Numbered from the stretch's first letter, positions 1 to 12,353 are shown. The stretch: 64,000 nucleotides of DNA from Otatea glauca (GCA_036346275.1 CM070725.1:16482216-16546215); one strand, 5' to 3'. Notes: generated by a model not told the origin, from the sequence alone. Made by a program: numbers and translations.

Positions 1-204
1 AGATCTTTTGCATTATTTCTCCCTGATGGTGAATTGCTGTCATTTGTTCACTATGTCTCTGGGCAGCCAATCTCCTTTCTTCTTCAATATTTTCTTGAGC
101 ATTTTTGAGATTACGGTTATACTGTTGCTCAAAAGATGTGAACTAAGTCGGGCCGTGAGTCCCACCAAGATGGTTGATGACCATAATCATGCGAAAATTC
201 GTGT

Positions 205-961
205 TCAAAGAAATTCAGAGTGATGAGAATGATGAGAATCTTCAGAAGACTGCTGAGTGAAGGTTGGCATATGTCCGTGGTGTGGCCTAGAACCACCTAC
301 TTCATGTTCATGAACTGTTGGTGGAAATATTTGAGCTTGCATGAATCTTGCTGCAGCTACTAGTTCTTGCAGTTTCTGAATTTCTTCATCTCCATGATGA
401 GATTCAGAGCTTACAAGAATCTCAGTGCCTTCATGCTGTCCAAAAACCTCATGACTCGAACCTCGAGCCATAGCCTAATATCTCTCAGAGGTGTATGAGT
501 ATAGGTCGAGAAAATTGTTCGTGTGTATGATAGCTATAACTTGGAGCTCCACCAGCATTGCCTAAAGTAGCATTTTTCTCAGTATCTTCTTGAGCACTTA
601 GCTCATGTATTGCTGGAAGTGGAGGAGTAGTAAGTCTAGATGGCCTTTCTTCATCAGTTGTTGCCTTGGGCATCTTGTATTGTTTAGGTCGACAATTAAA
701 ATCCCTATCCATCTCAAGTCGAGATGATTCCATGAGCCAAAACATCGAGTGGTTTGCATGGCAAAAGGGAGAGGATCCCATTTTTCTCAGAATAGCTTCT
801 TCCATTTCTCCAAAAATATAATCTATGAGATCGATGGGTTGTCTCGACAGAATGAGATGTAACAACCAAGCAAGACATGGAGTTACTCCCTCTTTGTATC
901 CAGTCTTAGGGTAAATCGTGTGTCTAAGGATGTAGAGCAGAGCTTTGGCTTCGGCAGACAA
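205..961 (-). pseudogene. Remnant of a putative plant transposon protein (Transposase_32-like)
   Basis: Two adjacent minus-strand reading frames, 961-485 and 471-205, look like one broken protein. The first contains ILRHTIYPKTG, then a WLLH..L..QPIDLIDYIFGEMEEAI segment. This resembles the 'putative plant transposon protein' domain found in many grass and legume repeat proteins, where a WLL..I..G.P.D..D.I..EI pattern recurs. The second frame is rich in His, Ser and Gln, like the low-complexity tails of such proteins. No catalytic residues can be assigned and the biochemical role of this family is unknown. The remnant is probably part of a retrotransposon running off the left edge. Domain assignment is from pattern memory and moderate at best. 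Confidence 0.4.
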
Positions 962-1393
962 ACAATGAACCCTATTAGCAGCTTCAAACTGAGGTGATGT
1001 CGAGACAACCCATCGATCTCATAGATTATATTTTAAGGTTATAGCATTTTATTTCGTCGAATTCGAGGCTTGTTTGCGAAGGTTACGAACAAATGATCGT
1101 TTTGCCGATTGAATGTTCAAGCAACTAGTAAACAATGCAAATTGAAGCAAAGTCTAAATGTTTGTACATATCTGTGACCTATGCAATCCCAAGAATTTAA
1201 AAAATCTAGTTTTATCAAGTTCTGAGTTCGTGTGAACAATTTTCCATCTACTTGAAATTTGAATGTTATTAAGGGCTTGTTGCACGTGCACGTCACTTGC
1301 TCGCCCCCTAGCTGACATTGTTGCACGGTGTCCCCCGCGTGATAGGTCGTGCCCTAATTTACGATGATGAGTGATAGGTCATGCAGCTTTGAT

Positions 1394-3090
1394 GAATCGG
1401 TCCGGCGCAAATAAAAATTGGTCCGGCGCAAATATAATTCGGTCCGGCGCAAACGTGAAAACTCACTGTTAACCTTCCCGATTTTCTATGATTTTTTCTG
1501 TTGCTGAAATGAAAAACTTGTCAACATCTAAAAGATGCGTCTTGAAATTCTCTACAACTTTCATGTAGACCAAATAATTTATCAAGCACGAGAAGACCCT
1601 AAAAAAGTGATGACAAGAATCGGTCTGGCGCAAATAAAAATCGGTCCGGCGCAAATGTGAACACTCACCGTTAACCTTTCCGATTTTCTATGATTTTTTC
1701 TGTTGCTGAAATGAAAAACTTGTCAAAATGAAGAACATGCGTATTGAAATTATCTACAACTTTCATGTGGACCAAATAATTTTTCGAGCAAAGGAAGACC
1801 CTAAAAAAGTGCTAACAAGAATCGGTCCGGCGCAAACAAAAATCGGTCCGGCGCAAACGTGAACACTCACCGTTAACCTAACCGATTTTCTATGATTTTT
1901 TCTGATGCTCAAATGAAAAACTTGTCAACATAAAGAAGATGCGTCTTAAAATTCTCTACACCTTTCATGTGGACCAAATAATTTTTCGAGTAAGGGAAGA
2001 CCCTAAAAAAGTACTAACAAGAATCGGTCCGGCGCAAACAAAACTCGGTGCGGCGCAACGTGGACACTCACCGTTAACCTTCCCGATTTTCTATGATTTT
2101 TTCTGAAGCTCAAATGAAAAACTTGTCAACATGAAGAAGATGCGTCTTGCAATTCTCTACAACTTTCATGTGGACCAAATAATTTTTCGAGCACGGGAAG
2201 ACCTAACAAAGTGCTAACAAGAATCGGTCCGGCGCAAACGTGGACACTCACCGTTAACCTTCCCGATTTTCTATGATTTTTTCTGATGCTCAAATGAAAC
2301 ACTTGTCAACATGAAGAAGATGCGTCTTGAAATTCTGTACAACTTTCATTTGGACCAAATAATTTTTCGAGCACGGGAAGACTCTAAAAAAGTGCTAACA
2401 AGAATCGGTCCGGCGCAAACAAAAATCAGTCCGGCGCAAACGTGAACACTCACCGTTAACCTTCCCGATTTTCTATGATTTTTTCTGATGCTCAAATGAA
2501 AAACTTTTCAACATGAAGAAGATGCTTCTTGAAATTCTCTACAACTTTTATGTGGACCAAATAATTTTTCGAGTACGGGAAGACACTAAAAAAGTGCTAA
2601 CAAGAATCGGTCCGGCGCAAACAAAAATCGGTCCGACGCAAACGTGGACACTCACCGTTAACCTTCTCGATTTTCTATGATTTTTTTTTATACTCAAATG
2701 AAAAACTTGTCAACATGAAGAAGATGCGTCTTGAAATTCTCTACAACTTTCATGTGGACCAAATAATTTTTCGAGCAAGGGAAGACCCTAAAAAAGTGCT
2801 AACAAGAATCAGTCCGGCGCAAACAAAAATCGGTCCGGCGCAAACGTGAACACTCACCGTTAACCTTCCCGATTTTCTATGATTTTTTCTGATGCTCAAA
2901 TAAAAAACTTGTCAACATGAAGAAGATGCGTCTTGCAATTCTCTACAACTTTCATGTGGACCAAATAATTTTTCGAGCACGGGAAGACCCTAAAAAAGTA
3001 CTAACAAGAATCGGTCCGGCGCAAACGTGAACAGTCACCGTTAACCTTCCCGATTTTCTATGACTTTTTCTGAAGCTCGAGTGAAAAACT
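1394..3090. repeat. Tandem array of about nine 202-bp units
   Basis: The landmark tatgattttttctg ends at 1500, 1702, 1904, 2105, 2285, 2487, about 2689, 2891 and 3072. The spacings are therefore 202, 202, 201, 180, 202, 202, 202 and 181. Each full unit holds two copies of a short block, aatcggtccggcgcaaac, separated by a few A residues. The two short units lack one of these blocks, which explains the 21-22 bp difference. Units are about 90% alike by eye. The array has no coding capacity. Arrays of this style, with a GC-rich block plus an AT-rich spacer, occur inside large CACTA elements of grasses, but no CACTA end was found next to it, so the host element is unknown. Confidence 0.9.
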
Positions 3091-3225
3091 TGTATTTCAA
3101 ATTTGACCATACAATAGTTATTTGACATGACAGCTAGGTCAAAGTAATCAATACAGTACACAGATGTAAAAAAAATAATCAGTGCCTCCCTCCGCGTCGT
3201 CCACCCTGCCTTCTGGTGAAGTCCT

Positions 3226-5588
3226 CTATGGTGAACGTCTCTGGAGCATGTGTCTGCCTCTGTCCCGCAGCCTGTGAGGGGCCCTGCCGCGTGGGAAGCT
3301 CTCCCCTGTCCTCATCAATTTGCTACGCCGGACCCCCCCCCAGAAGGTGTAGTTAGCACCGGTCATGCGTTCCTGGGTGTAGCAAGCCAACGGGTCCTCT
3401 GGAGGAAGCGCTGTTGACTGTAGGATGTGCTGCGTGGGATCCTGCTGGTACGGAGTCTGATGCTGTGAGGATTCACCTCCTGTGGGCATCCATCGTCCAC
3501 AGTCGAGAGCTCGGTGAAAGTCGCTTGCACCATTCCAGGCCAGCTAAAAGCATGATCCTCACTCCAATGTGGCGTTTGCTCAGACTCAACCTGAGCGTCA
3601 TCACCGCCGCTATGGTGAACTTTGTCGTGCTCACCTCCGTCGTGATGGCTGGCACAACTTGTTGGTTGCGTCACATGTGGGTAATCAGCGACGCCGTAGT
3701 CCTGTTGTAGTAAAAAATGTAGTGAGTTACGTTACAAAGTAGAGTATTTAACAACAGTTGCCTTGAATTGAGAAAATGACACGATACATGAAACTTAGCA
3801 AGTCACGGGAACCTGAGTTTCGCGGTGGGGATCTGGATGTGCACGAGATGTGGACGGACGAGCTGTGGAGGGACGAGCACTCCGTGATGAATGGGTATCC
3901 ACCGATTGCCTGGCATGGGAGGCACGTGAAGGATCCATAACCGTAACGTCGCACTTCGCTTGGCCTAGGTGTGCATCCACCGAAAGAACGGATAGCCGAG
4001 ACCAAACGAGACCCTCTGCTACTGAAGTATCTGTGCATTGGCCTATAAGACAACGTACATTGTAGGATATCATATTAAGAAATTGATATAGACAGCACGA
4101 AATATAAATATATACTTCACCCTCCTCTCATGAAGTACCTTCGTAGGTCGCTCCTGTTGTGAAGCGATGATGACTCGCCTTCGTCACGCAGCGTGCGGTC
4201 TACCATACTGTCCATCTCGTACGCTTCCTGCGACTACAAAACGAGGATCACGTGTAAGTATGTATTGTTTATGACAAATTTAAAGGATTACATGCATCAA
4301 AGTACTAACCAGGACGTGAAGCTGGCGGGAACGGTCTTGGTGCATCTTCCACGGGACCACTAAGTAGAGTGGCGCGTGTGCTAGGACGGTACCACGAGAA
4401 GTACTCCCAGTACGAGGAAGGGTCGTACGGTCCTGTAGGGACTACAGTGGAAGCATCGGCCCTTTCGCTCCACGCGCAGATGTGATCACGATGGACGGTG
4501 GACCAATCCAACGTGCCTCCGCTCCTTTGCGCGCCCCGCACGTAAGTTTGAAGGGTTACAACTCACAAAAGGAAGAATGATCATAATGTAGTAATGTAGT
4601 ATTTTTCTACTAAACTTACAAGTGTGATCGGCCTGCGTCCCGTGGTGGGGGGACCGGGACTACTCGCCGCCAGATCCGAACCGTCACGCACACGCCGGGA
4701 GTAGACTTCACTGCACTGCACGGTACACAATGAAGCATGTAGTCATCCACGGTGCTCATCACGTATGTAACGATGAGATCGGCGCTCGCTGCGATAGGAA
4801 GATACTCCCAGCTCCACATCCATGCAGTGTGCAAAAACTGTGATCGACCCCTTCGCGGTGGCTACCGGGAAGCATCACAAAGTCCTTCAGAGGTAGCCGC
4901 TAACACAGCGGAACCCCAGCTATTGTGGGACTCATCCGTTGCGCGACTAGATGACGCGCTAACAAGATGAGCTGTGGCTCAAGATAGTCGCCCGCTGCGT
5001 TGCAGAACATGATACCTCCGAGTAAATCATAGAAGTACACCTCCAGGTGCTTGGAAATGGTGTCATCGTCTGCTCCCTCAGGACATGGGCCGTACTCGGG
5101 CAATTCACAGAACCATTTCAAAGAGAGGCCGTGGTCCTTGCCTGCGTACGGACGACCAAACCTGCAACAGAAACAAATGAATGTTAGCTTAATTCGAAGT
5201 AAAAACTTTACGCATGTAACAGCATACATGTTTACCTTTGTTGCACATACTCCCTCCACTGATCCTTACGTGGCCGCGTACCCACTAAGGGGCAACCTCT
5301 GATCGGCAAGCCAGTAAGCATTGCCACATCCTTCAAAGTAATTGTCATCTCTCCAAAGGACAGGTGGAACATGTGTGTCTCAGGACGCCACCGATCTACC
5401 AGGGCAGTCATCAGGGACACATCCATGGCAGGGAGAGTTGTGCGTCGCACCCCACCCCGCGGTAATGGCTCAGTAGTCCCATCCATCAAAAGCGCGAACG
5501 GGAGTAGTCCAACTCGTGCTAGGCACGAATAGAAACGGGGGTCCAATGCCTTGATCTTGTGGAATACTCGCGCACGCAATGGACCCAT
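3226..5588 (-). pseudogene. Plant mobile domain (PMD) protein of a MULE, decayed
   Basis: The protein starts near 5588 with FHKIKALDPRFYSCL, followed by ALVDRWRPETHMFHLSFGEM and TLKDVAMLTGLPIRG. These are hallmarks of the plant mobile domain (aminotransferase-like PMD). A splice donor (CAAAG/GTAAAC, near 5235) and acceptor (GTTGCAG/G, near 5162) join this to a second exon with FGRPYAGKDHGLSLKWF and LLARHL. Further frames at 4834-4616 (WMWSWEYLP) and 4541-4305 (YWEYFSWYRPSTR) continue the domain, and 3674-3226 is a low-complexity tail. Frames are interrupted, so this is a pseudogene. It lies 3' of the transposase on the same strand, as expected for MULEs that carry PMD as a second gene or fused domain. 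PMD proteins of the host (MAIN/MAIL) act in genome stability and silencing; what the transposon copy does is not known. Confidence 0.7.
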
Positions 5589-6024
5589 CTACAAAAGGAC
5601 ACGATCATGTTACAATCAATGGTTACAATGTAAACTCGTAATATGGAACAATAAATACAACAGTGCTAACCTCAATAAATACAACAGTACTAACCTGCGT
5701 GCCCGTGAAAATCATCCTCCCACGATGTCGATCATCGATCTTCGCCAAGAAGCTCGGGAAGACCACCGGTAGCCATGCTGAAAATACCACCTGCATAGGT
5801 CAGTGCAACAAAAATCATCGGTAAAACAACAAGGTAGCATTCACAATCTGGGATGGAACAGATGTTAAACAAGACGGTGCAATACAACACATAAGAAATC
5901 CAGTTCTGAATACAACACCGTACAGTACAAAAATTACTAAATACATCTACTGCTTATTAGGACATGTCCTCCGATCATGTTCACTCGCTTGCAAATCTTG
6001 CACTTCCTCTCATACCGACAAAGA

Positions 6025-8528
6025 TCAGTTTGCATCCATATCACCATGCATTCTTGTCCCTCCGGGCCTCCCGTGCTCTTTGCGTCGTGTTAACGGATAA
6101 GGCACCCACAAAGGCCCATCGATCGACTTGTAACTCGTACCGACATTGAAGGAACTCATCTTGGGACGCCAAGTGTCTCTCGGGGCTTCTTTTGTAGTAC
6201 GGCGATATGTATTGGGATGCATCGTTCCTCCCATATCCACGCAAGCCGCGAATACATGGGAGCAAGGGATATGATGCGCTTTAGCTTATTGCACGCACAC
6301 CACCTCCTCCGTGCCTAGAGTACATTTGTCGACGGTGTCACCGGCCACAGAGCTGAGTGGTACCTACGACGGCACATCACCTCAAATATGTGGTTACCGA
6401 GGTCGTACACCCTCGTGCAGTGGAACATGAATTTGCTCCTCCTACTACTGATGATCTCCTCTACCTTGGTTGAGAATTGAGTGTTGCACCGGTCAGCAGT
6501 ACGATCACGATCTCGAAAGTAGTCTACTGTTCTGTAGAACGTCAGCTCTATTATGGCATATAACGGAAGCCCGCGAACGCCCTTAAGGACATTATTGAAG
6601 GCTTCCGCTATGTTCGTCGTCATAATGGTGTACCTAACAAGAAAACACGCAAAGTTTATCATGAATGGGTCGAACACTCTTACACAAAGTTAATCTCACA
6701 AATTAATAGGTGCAACTAACCTCGCGCCGCCTGTGTCGTGCATAAGGGCCCAACGCTCCGCTAGCTTCCCTGCTATCCATTGGCTAAAAGTGCGACGATC
6801 ATGATTAATGATAGTTTTCCCTCCCACCATTTGCGACTGCACCTTCTCCTCCTGTGATTGCTGATTTTCCATCATTTTCCTTGTTGTCTCGTTCAACTGT
6901 CTCCAAATCTCACGAAACTTGGCAGGCTGGTTCTGAAGGCACAACCCTTTGAACTTCTTCACTAGGGACCTGTTATGGTACCGTGAATATAGGTTTGCAC
7001 CCAGGTGTCGCATGCACCACCTTCTCTCCACATCAGCCCACGCTATAGACGGGTCCGCGGCCGCCATGCAAAGACCTCTAGAGCGTGGAGAAGACCTGCA
7101 TTGCGGTCGAACACAACACACACTCTCTGACTATCCCCCACGACACGCGTCCGGACCAAAGTGAGGAACCACAACCAGCTATCGCTGTTCTCACTCTCCA
7201 CATATGAGTAGGCAATTGGTATTATCTGGTATCTGGTTGTTTGCATCGGCCGTGATCGCGGTCAGTAGGGTGCCATAGTACTTTCCGCTCAGAAATGTGC
7301 CATCAACACAGATGACAGGCCTGCAATGCATTGTCCGAAAGCCCAAAATACCCTAATCAGGTATCGTTCCGCAGTGCTGAACGAACCATCTTGAAGCTTA
7401 GTAGGCTCGTCCGCCATTGCGAACTGAGTCCGTGGGTTGGTAATTGATATCTTCTGCAGCAACCTCGAGGCATAGTTGTACGAGTCTTTGAATGATCCAA
7501 AAAGCATCTTCAACGCCTTCTGCTTTGCTCGCCATGCGGTTAGGTAGCTTATGTGCATCCCTGTTCTACTCTGCACTTGCTCCATAATTGATTTCGGTGA
7601 TAGTCCAATATCTGAACCAACCTGGGTCACAACTAGTTGGGCAATGAATCTAACGTCGACCACGTGGCTCATGGTTCTGATCGACTCCTCCGTGCATGTA
7701 TGAGGTGTGTTCCGGCTCACCACAAAGTAGTGCTCGTGTTTCGGCTGGTGAGCACGGACGTAGAAAGGGCAGTTAGGGGCCTTGGTGCACCTAACCTCAT
7801 ACTCAGTGGGCTTCGACCTGGTACACTTGTGCTCTCTTCTAGTGATGACAGCATAATTGCTGATGAAATGGATTAGCTCTAACTTGTTGGGGAAGCGTCT
7901 CCCAACTGGATGTCATTGTGCTCGTACCCCACATAGCTAAGTTATTATAGTCGGCAATGCCACACTCGAAGGCTATTACCACGGAAATCTTTGGATCTTT
8001 GGAGTGGGTCATCGTTGTCAGTGCCCTCTTCATCCTCGCTTCCACCCGCCTCGTCATCCATACATGTCGCATCTACCTCAGAAGGAAGTACTTCTTCTTC
8101 ATGTGCACCCGAACTACCCTCCCCCACATGTCCTTGGCCCACTTCTCCCTCTCCCTGGTGGCCTAAAATTTCGCCGCTTAGGACCAAAGATCGCATTCTC
8201 CTCTAGTGGCGGTATGTTTACGTAAACACCCATCGAAACCCGCCCTCTATGGCCTTCGTGCATACAATAACCAAGCCTTATTACTTCTCGGTCACGAACA
8301 AAGTGTGCACAATGACGTTGTTGTTTGAACTTCCCTTGGTCGCACCGCCTCCAGGAAAACTGTATGTGTTTCCTGGCTTAAACCCAACATGCTCATAACA
8401 TGTGATTTAAGTCCTTCCAAGTCTAATGGACTATCACTTGAACTATATGTGTGTTCGCAGTTTTGCACTGTGACTATTCTCTCGTGCAATATGACAGACC
8501 GTTCACCGTAGTAAATATGAAAATTCAT
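6025..8528 (-). pseudogene. Mutator-like (MULE) transposase, mudrA type, frameshifted
   Basis: The start at 8528 begins MNFHIYYGE, the usual opening of grass MULE transposases. An acidic linker follows (8196-7945). Next is the MuDR DNA-binding region, reading VGYEHNDIQLGD then, after a frameshift near 7880, a Cys-rich stretch with CPFYVRAH. Then come YLTAWRAKQKALKMLFGS (7723-7289) and the catalytic core: VDGTF at about 7312, PIAYSYVESENSDSWLWFL (7246-7043) and VVFDRNAGLLHAL. The CMRHLGANLYSRYHN segment (7121-6696) and TTNIAEAFNNVLKG (6677-6315) are classic MULE transposase motifs. Two aspartates of the DDE triad are visible. At least three frameshifts separate the pieces. The family cuts and pastes DNA flanked by long terminal inverted repeats; this copy cannot be active as it stands. 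Confidence 0.85.
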
Positions 8529-9093
8529 GGTGCAAAGGCCACGTGGAATATGGTACCTAAAAATGTTTCAAAAAATAACAACTAATTAACTATACCGAGG
8601 GTTAAAATTAATTACTGAACAATTTAAATTTTTGTTCATGACTAATTACTCGGACTACGCCCATGAGTTCTGATTACTAACAATTACGTTTAACAACATA
8701 ACTAGAGACTATTTTATCTAACTATGCTATGTGAAGTGCATGCAACTAAGTTCAAGCCTAATTACTGTGGAGTTCTAATTAACCTAACTATTTAGCACAA
8801 CCAAATGTGCTAGTTTATGCACCACACATACTTGCTCGTACTCGTGATTTTTTCTTGCTCGTACTCGTGATTTTATCTTGCTATTTTGCTCCATACATAA
8901 AAGGTTTTTCGTTCATCAGTAAACGTATGCTGCCATGTAGAAATAAATAAAACTATAATTATATGAGATGCATGAGTGGGGCAATAATTAATATACTAAC
9001 AGAGATTCAGTAACGGAGATTAAGTACATGAGGTACGAATGAGATGCATGAGTAAGGCAATAATTAATATACTGACTATAATCGCTCTCTAAT
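8529..9093. other. AT-rich upstream spacer of the MULE, no gene seen
   Basis: No coding sequence is recognisable. A short direct repeat, ttgctcgtactcgtgatttt, occurs twice at about 8832-8875. The region lies between the transposase start and the upstream repeat blocks and is best read as the 5' untranslated or intronic part of the MULE. Confidence 0.4.
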
Positions 9094-9360
9094 TTACGTA
9101 TCGTCTTCACGCTAATCAATCTAACTAGGTAAGTACGAATACTTACGCTAATTAACTAACTAGGTAATTACGAATACTTACGCTAATTAATCTAACTAGG
9201 TAATTACTGATACTTAAGCTAATTAATCTGACAATGACTTACCAACGATAATTAATCTGACTAGGTAGTTACGAATAATTACTCTAATTAATCTAACAAT
9301 GACTTACCAGCGCTACTTAATCTAACTAGGTAATTACGCAAATTAATCTAGCAATGACTT

Positions 9361-9740
9361 ACTAACCTTTGGGCGCCTCCTTCTCCTTCTCCTTGCTCTG
9401 CCTTTGGACACCTCTAGGACCTCTGCTAGCCAAGCTCCTCTCACTGCAAATCCTCGATTATGCGGGCTCTCGGTGCGACGCTCCTCTGCGAGTTACGCTT
9501 GCTCTCCTCTCTATTTATCCTGCGTTGCGCTTAACCATGTGAGACAGTCGATAAGGAAAAATACATGAAAAGTGAGGATGCATGTGAAGCAATCAACCAA
9601 GAAACATGCATGCAGAATAAATAGTTTTCGGTGTGCAAAGTTAGCATGCAAAGTATGGATGCATGCATCTGAAGCAACCAGCCAAACATCAAACAAATGA
9701 GCTGACATTTGACGCGACTGGCCGGGCCCACGTTGCATGC
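9361..9740 (-). repeat. MULE upstream/promoter segment, copy 1
   Basis: This segment is a diverged duplicate of 10265-10612. Shared blocks in the same order are a CT-rich stretch with cttctccttctcc, a TATA-like ctatttat, gcatgc-rich sequence, and a closing gacgcgac..gggcccac. Read on the minus strand it lies upstream of the transposase start, with a TATA-like ATAAATAG at 9511-9520. Confidence 0.5.
9511..9520 (-). promoter_or_regulatory. Candidate TATA box of the MULE transposase
   Basis: On the minus strand this reads GGATAAATAG, close to the plant TATA consensus, about 980 bp upstream of the transposase start at 8528. The same element is kept at 10400-10409 in the duplicate segment. The distance implies a long leader or a leader intron. 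Evidence is sequence pattern only. Confidence 0.35.
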
Positions 9741-10264
9741 ATGTTTCCTGGCCTCACATGCATGGATTTCATTTCGCCTCGCAGATGCATGAGTTAGGAA
9801 CGAATTAACATACTAACTATAATCGCTCTCTAATTTAGGTATCGTCTTCACGCTAATTAATCTAACTACGTAAGTACGAATACTTACGCTAATTAATCTA
9901 ACTAGGTTTTTTCTAAATACTTACGCTAATTAATCTGACAATGAATTACCAACGCTGTTAATCTGACTAGGTAGTTACGAATAATTACTCTAGTTAATCT
10001 AACAATGACTATAATTACTAAGTTCCTAACGGTGATTACGTTCATGAGGAACGAATGAGATGCATGAATGAGGCAATAATCTAACCAAGTAATTACGAAT
10101 AAGTCTAACCGGGTATTTACTCTAACAATGACTTACCAACGCTAATTAACCTAACAAGGTAATTACTCTACCAACGACTTACGAACGCTAATTAATCTAA
10201 CCAGATAATTACTCTAATAATTACTTACCAACGATAATTAATCTAACTGGGTAATTACTCGGGC

Positions 10265-10612
10265 AAAGACTTACCAGCGCTGGTCGTCTTCTTCTCTTCT
10301 GCTTGTGGCGCTCTTCTTTCTCTTCTACTTGCAGTGCACCTCCCTCACTTCTGCTTGCCAAGCTTCTGTCTCGCACACTCCAGCTCCTTCCCGTCCCCTC
10401 TATTTATGCTGCGATGAAGAATGCGTCCGAGAGACAGCCAAGCATGCATGCAAGCAAAGCGAGGTGATTAGCAAAAGAAACCGACAACCGTGCATGCATG
10501 CATGCAAATAATGCGCATCCGACGAAGAAGCTTTCGGCGCAAAGAAATGCCAAAAGAGCAGACAACGAAGCGACTCGACGCGACGGCTGGGCCCACAGGG
10601 CATAGCCGGCAC
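10265..10612 (-). repeat. MULE upstream/promoter segment, copy 2
   Basis: Second copy of the segment at 9361-9740, with the same block order and a TATA-like ctatttat at 10400-10409. It ends with cgacgcgacggctgggccc, then passes into a palindromic stretch that may mark the element end. Confidence 0.5.
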
Positions 10613-10680
10613 ATGGTGTGCCGGCTATGCCATAGCCGGTTTTGGGGGTGCCGGCTATGGCCTGCCGGTGCCCCAGGTGC
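10596..10680. repeat. GC-rich palindromes built on GCCGGCTATG
   Basis: A near-perfect inverted repeat has arms ggcatagccggcac and gtgccggctatgcc with a 5-base spacer (10597-10629). It is followed by further partial copies (atagccgg, gtgccggctatgg, cctgccggtgcc). This may be the outer end of the MULE or a separate small element. No target duplication was found, so the class is open. Confidence 0.6.
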
Positions 10681-10689
10681 TGGGTTTCA

Positions 10690-11561
10690 CTGCCATTTCG
10701 GAGAATACGCGAAGAAGTTGTCCGAAATTGAAATTATACTGTACAAAATTGTCTGTATTTGAAATTTTGCCAGAAAAGAAAAACAAATACAAAGTTGGGT
10801 CTCTCGAATGTCCCCAGTTTTGATGAGTACCACCGAAATATTCTTCAAATTTGCTATATATCATTTGTATGATTTTTTTCCTTTGCGTGTCTTTCAGATT
10901 TTTAGCCTTGCGATTTGCTTAGAGATCCGTCGTCTGGGATATGCCATCTTCCTCGTCTGTGATGTCTGTCGCCGGTGTAGTTGTGTCCAAGCACAGACGG
11001 ACACAACCACCGGACACCCCTTTGATGAGCACACGCTCCACCGAATGCATACTACATCAAATGCCCCCTCCTCTCTTTTTAACAAAAAGAATCATGCGAA
11101 TGATGGAAAAAAAAACTCCCAATATTCTTTGACAAAATTTGGGTTTCAGTTCGAATCCTATGTACTTGAATCAAATGCCCTATCCAAATAGGCCCTTTGG
11201 TTGGCAAATGTACCATGGAATCATGATCAAATGGTCCACGACATCTCCAGTTTAAAAATGTTAAGATTCATTTTTCTCAAGTAAGAAGTTTGGGTCCGTT
11301 GAGTTTTACCGATGGCGCAGTGACCATTAAATGCAACCAGTTCTATATAGTACATTGATAAAGTTTGCTTGCTCATGAGGCTAATTAGCTTGCTTAGTCA
11401 AACGTACAAATGCATGTACATTAGTAATGCTGGTGATACATGCTTAGCTTTGTTCATACATTACTTTACTTCAGTTCTACTTAAGTTTCAGTTAGAAGTT
11501 CCGGAAAGGCTCTAATGTTCCTGAAAGTAGTGACTTCTTGATTAATATTCGATTAGGCTGG
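10690..11561. other. Intergenic sequence, no gene seen
   Basis: No recognisable protein, RNA gene or transposon end lies in this stretch. Open frames here are short and look random. The sequence is mildly AT-rich. Confidence 0.4.
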
Positions 11562-11830
11562 TGTTACCATCAAAATTTAGCGAGAAATGCGGCTGATTTG
11601 TAAGATCAAGTTAAAATTGGATATTTATAAATAAGAAATGTTATCTTAAAGAGAATGAGGCAGACACGATTTATGATTTACAGCGGATCGGAGAAGGATA
11701 CGATCGGCCTGCGCGCTATAAAAAAGGAACCTAAAGCAAGCCAGAAAAAAACAATCAATCAAGTCACATCTACTTTTTATCTACTTAACCTATCGACTAG
11801 GAATAGTTTTATAATTTGATCCTACGAAGG
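11562..11830 (+). repeat. Partial 5' LTR of Tat-type element D (B-like subfamily)
   Basis: It begins tgttaccatcaaaattta and matches, on the opposite strand, the LTR at 29445-30076. Shared runs include gcagacacgatttatgattt and gatacgatcggcctgcgcgc. A TATA box, gcgctataaaaaagg, lies at 11714-11728. The 3' part of the LTR and the leader are missing; gag-like sequence starts about 120 bp later. Confidence 0.7.
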
Positions 11831-11951
11831 GAAAAATTCAACAACCATCAAGCCAAAGGGAGACATGCAAATCGGCAAATAGTACAAGACTGAAAGAGCA
11901 TCACCGTCATGAAAGCCGATTCATAAGCCAAAACGAACTTTCTCTTAGTTA

Positions 11952-12353
11952 TTGGAAAAATATGAAAGGAGGCCGCGTTACCCTACACGTCGGCCAGATA
12001 ACATGTATTGGCCCGATAACCTTGAAAAAGCTCACCAACGATGCCCTTTTTGGCAATTCTGTTGGGAGAGGGGATCAGCTTTGCCGTCGCCATATACTTT
12101 TTCGATGGAATATTACCCACGTCAAGGTGACTGGCAAAGACTGTCGATCAAAGGCAGGATATCTGAGCCAATACAGAACTGTCGGGGTGAGCAGGTCAAT
12201 AGGGGATCGGTCCACGAAAGGAATTCTAGGCTGATCCAAGAGCAAAAACGACCAGATGAAGGATTAAGTTCAATGGCTAAGGTTGATTTGGCAGGAAAGA
12301 TACAGGAGCCGATCGAACCAAAGTCTAGATGGTGTCCTCCGGGGCTTGGCTGA
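11952..12353 (+). pseudogene. Gag-region fragment of Tat element D
   Basis: The frame contains MEKYERRPRYPTRRPDN and RCPFWQFCWERG. It aligns by eye with 39902-39453 of element A (RPRYPTRRSDNLY, RCPFWQFCWQRG). The N-terminal two thirds of gag is absent, so a deletion joins the LTR to this C-terminal piece. The conserved Cys-rich PFWQFCW block is typical of this Ty3/gypsy group and probably contributes to nucleic-acid binding, which is an inference. Confidence 0.75.

Larger units (their letters stand above)
9094..10280. repeat. Degenerate short tandem repeats in two blocks
   Basis: A motif close to taattaatctaactaggtaa, followed by ttacgaatacttacgc, is repeated with variation in 9094-9370 and again in 9826-10280. 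The repeated unit is about 35-45 bp. The two blocks have the same order relative to the pyrimidine-rich segments at 9361-9510 and 10265-10400, so they form part of a larger duplication of the MULE upstream region. Alternative reading: the untranslated leader or first intron of the MULE transcript. Confidence 0.65.

Noticed and set aside
1469..1654. Open frame within the 202-bp tandem array
   Set aside because: It follows from the repeat composition, recurs in pieces with the period, and has no protein family features.
1394..3090. CRISPR-like regular repeat
   Set aside because: The units are 202 bp with no unique spacers, and the genome is a plant's.
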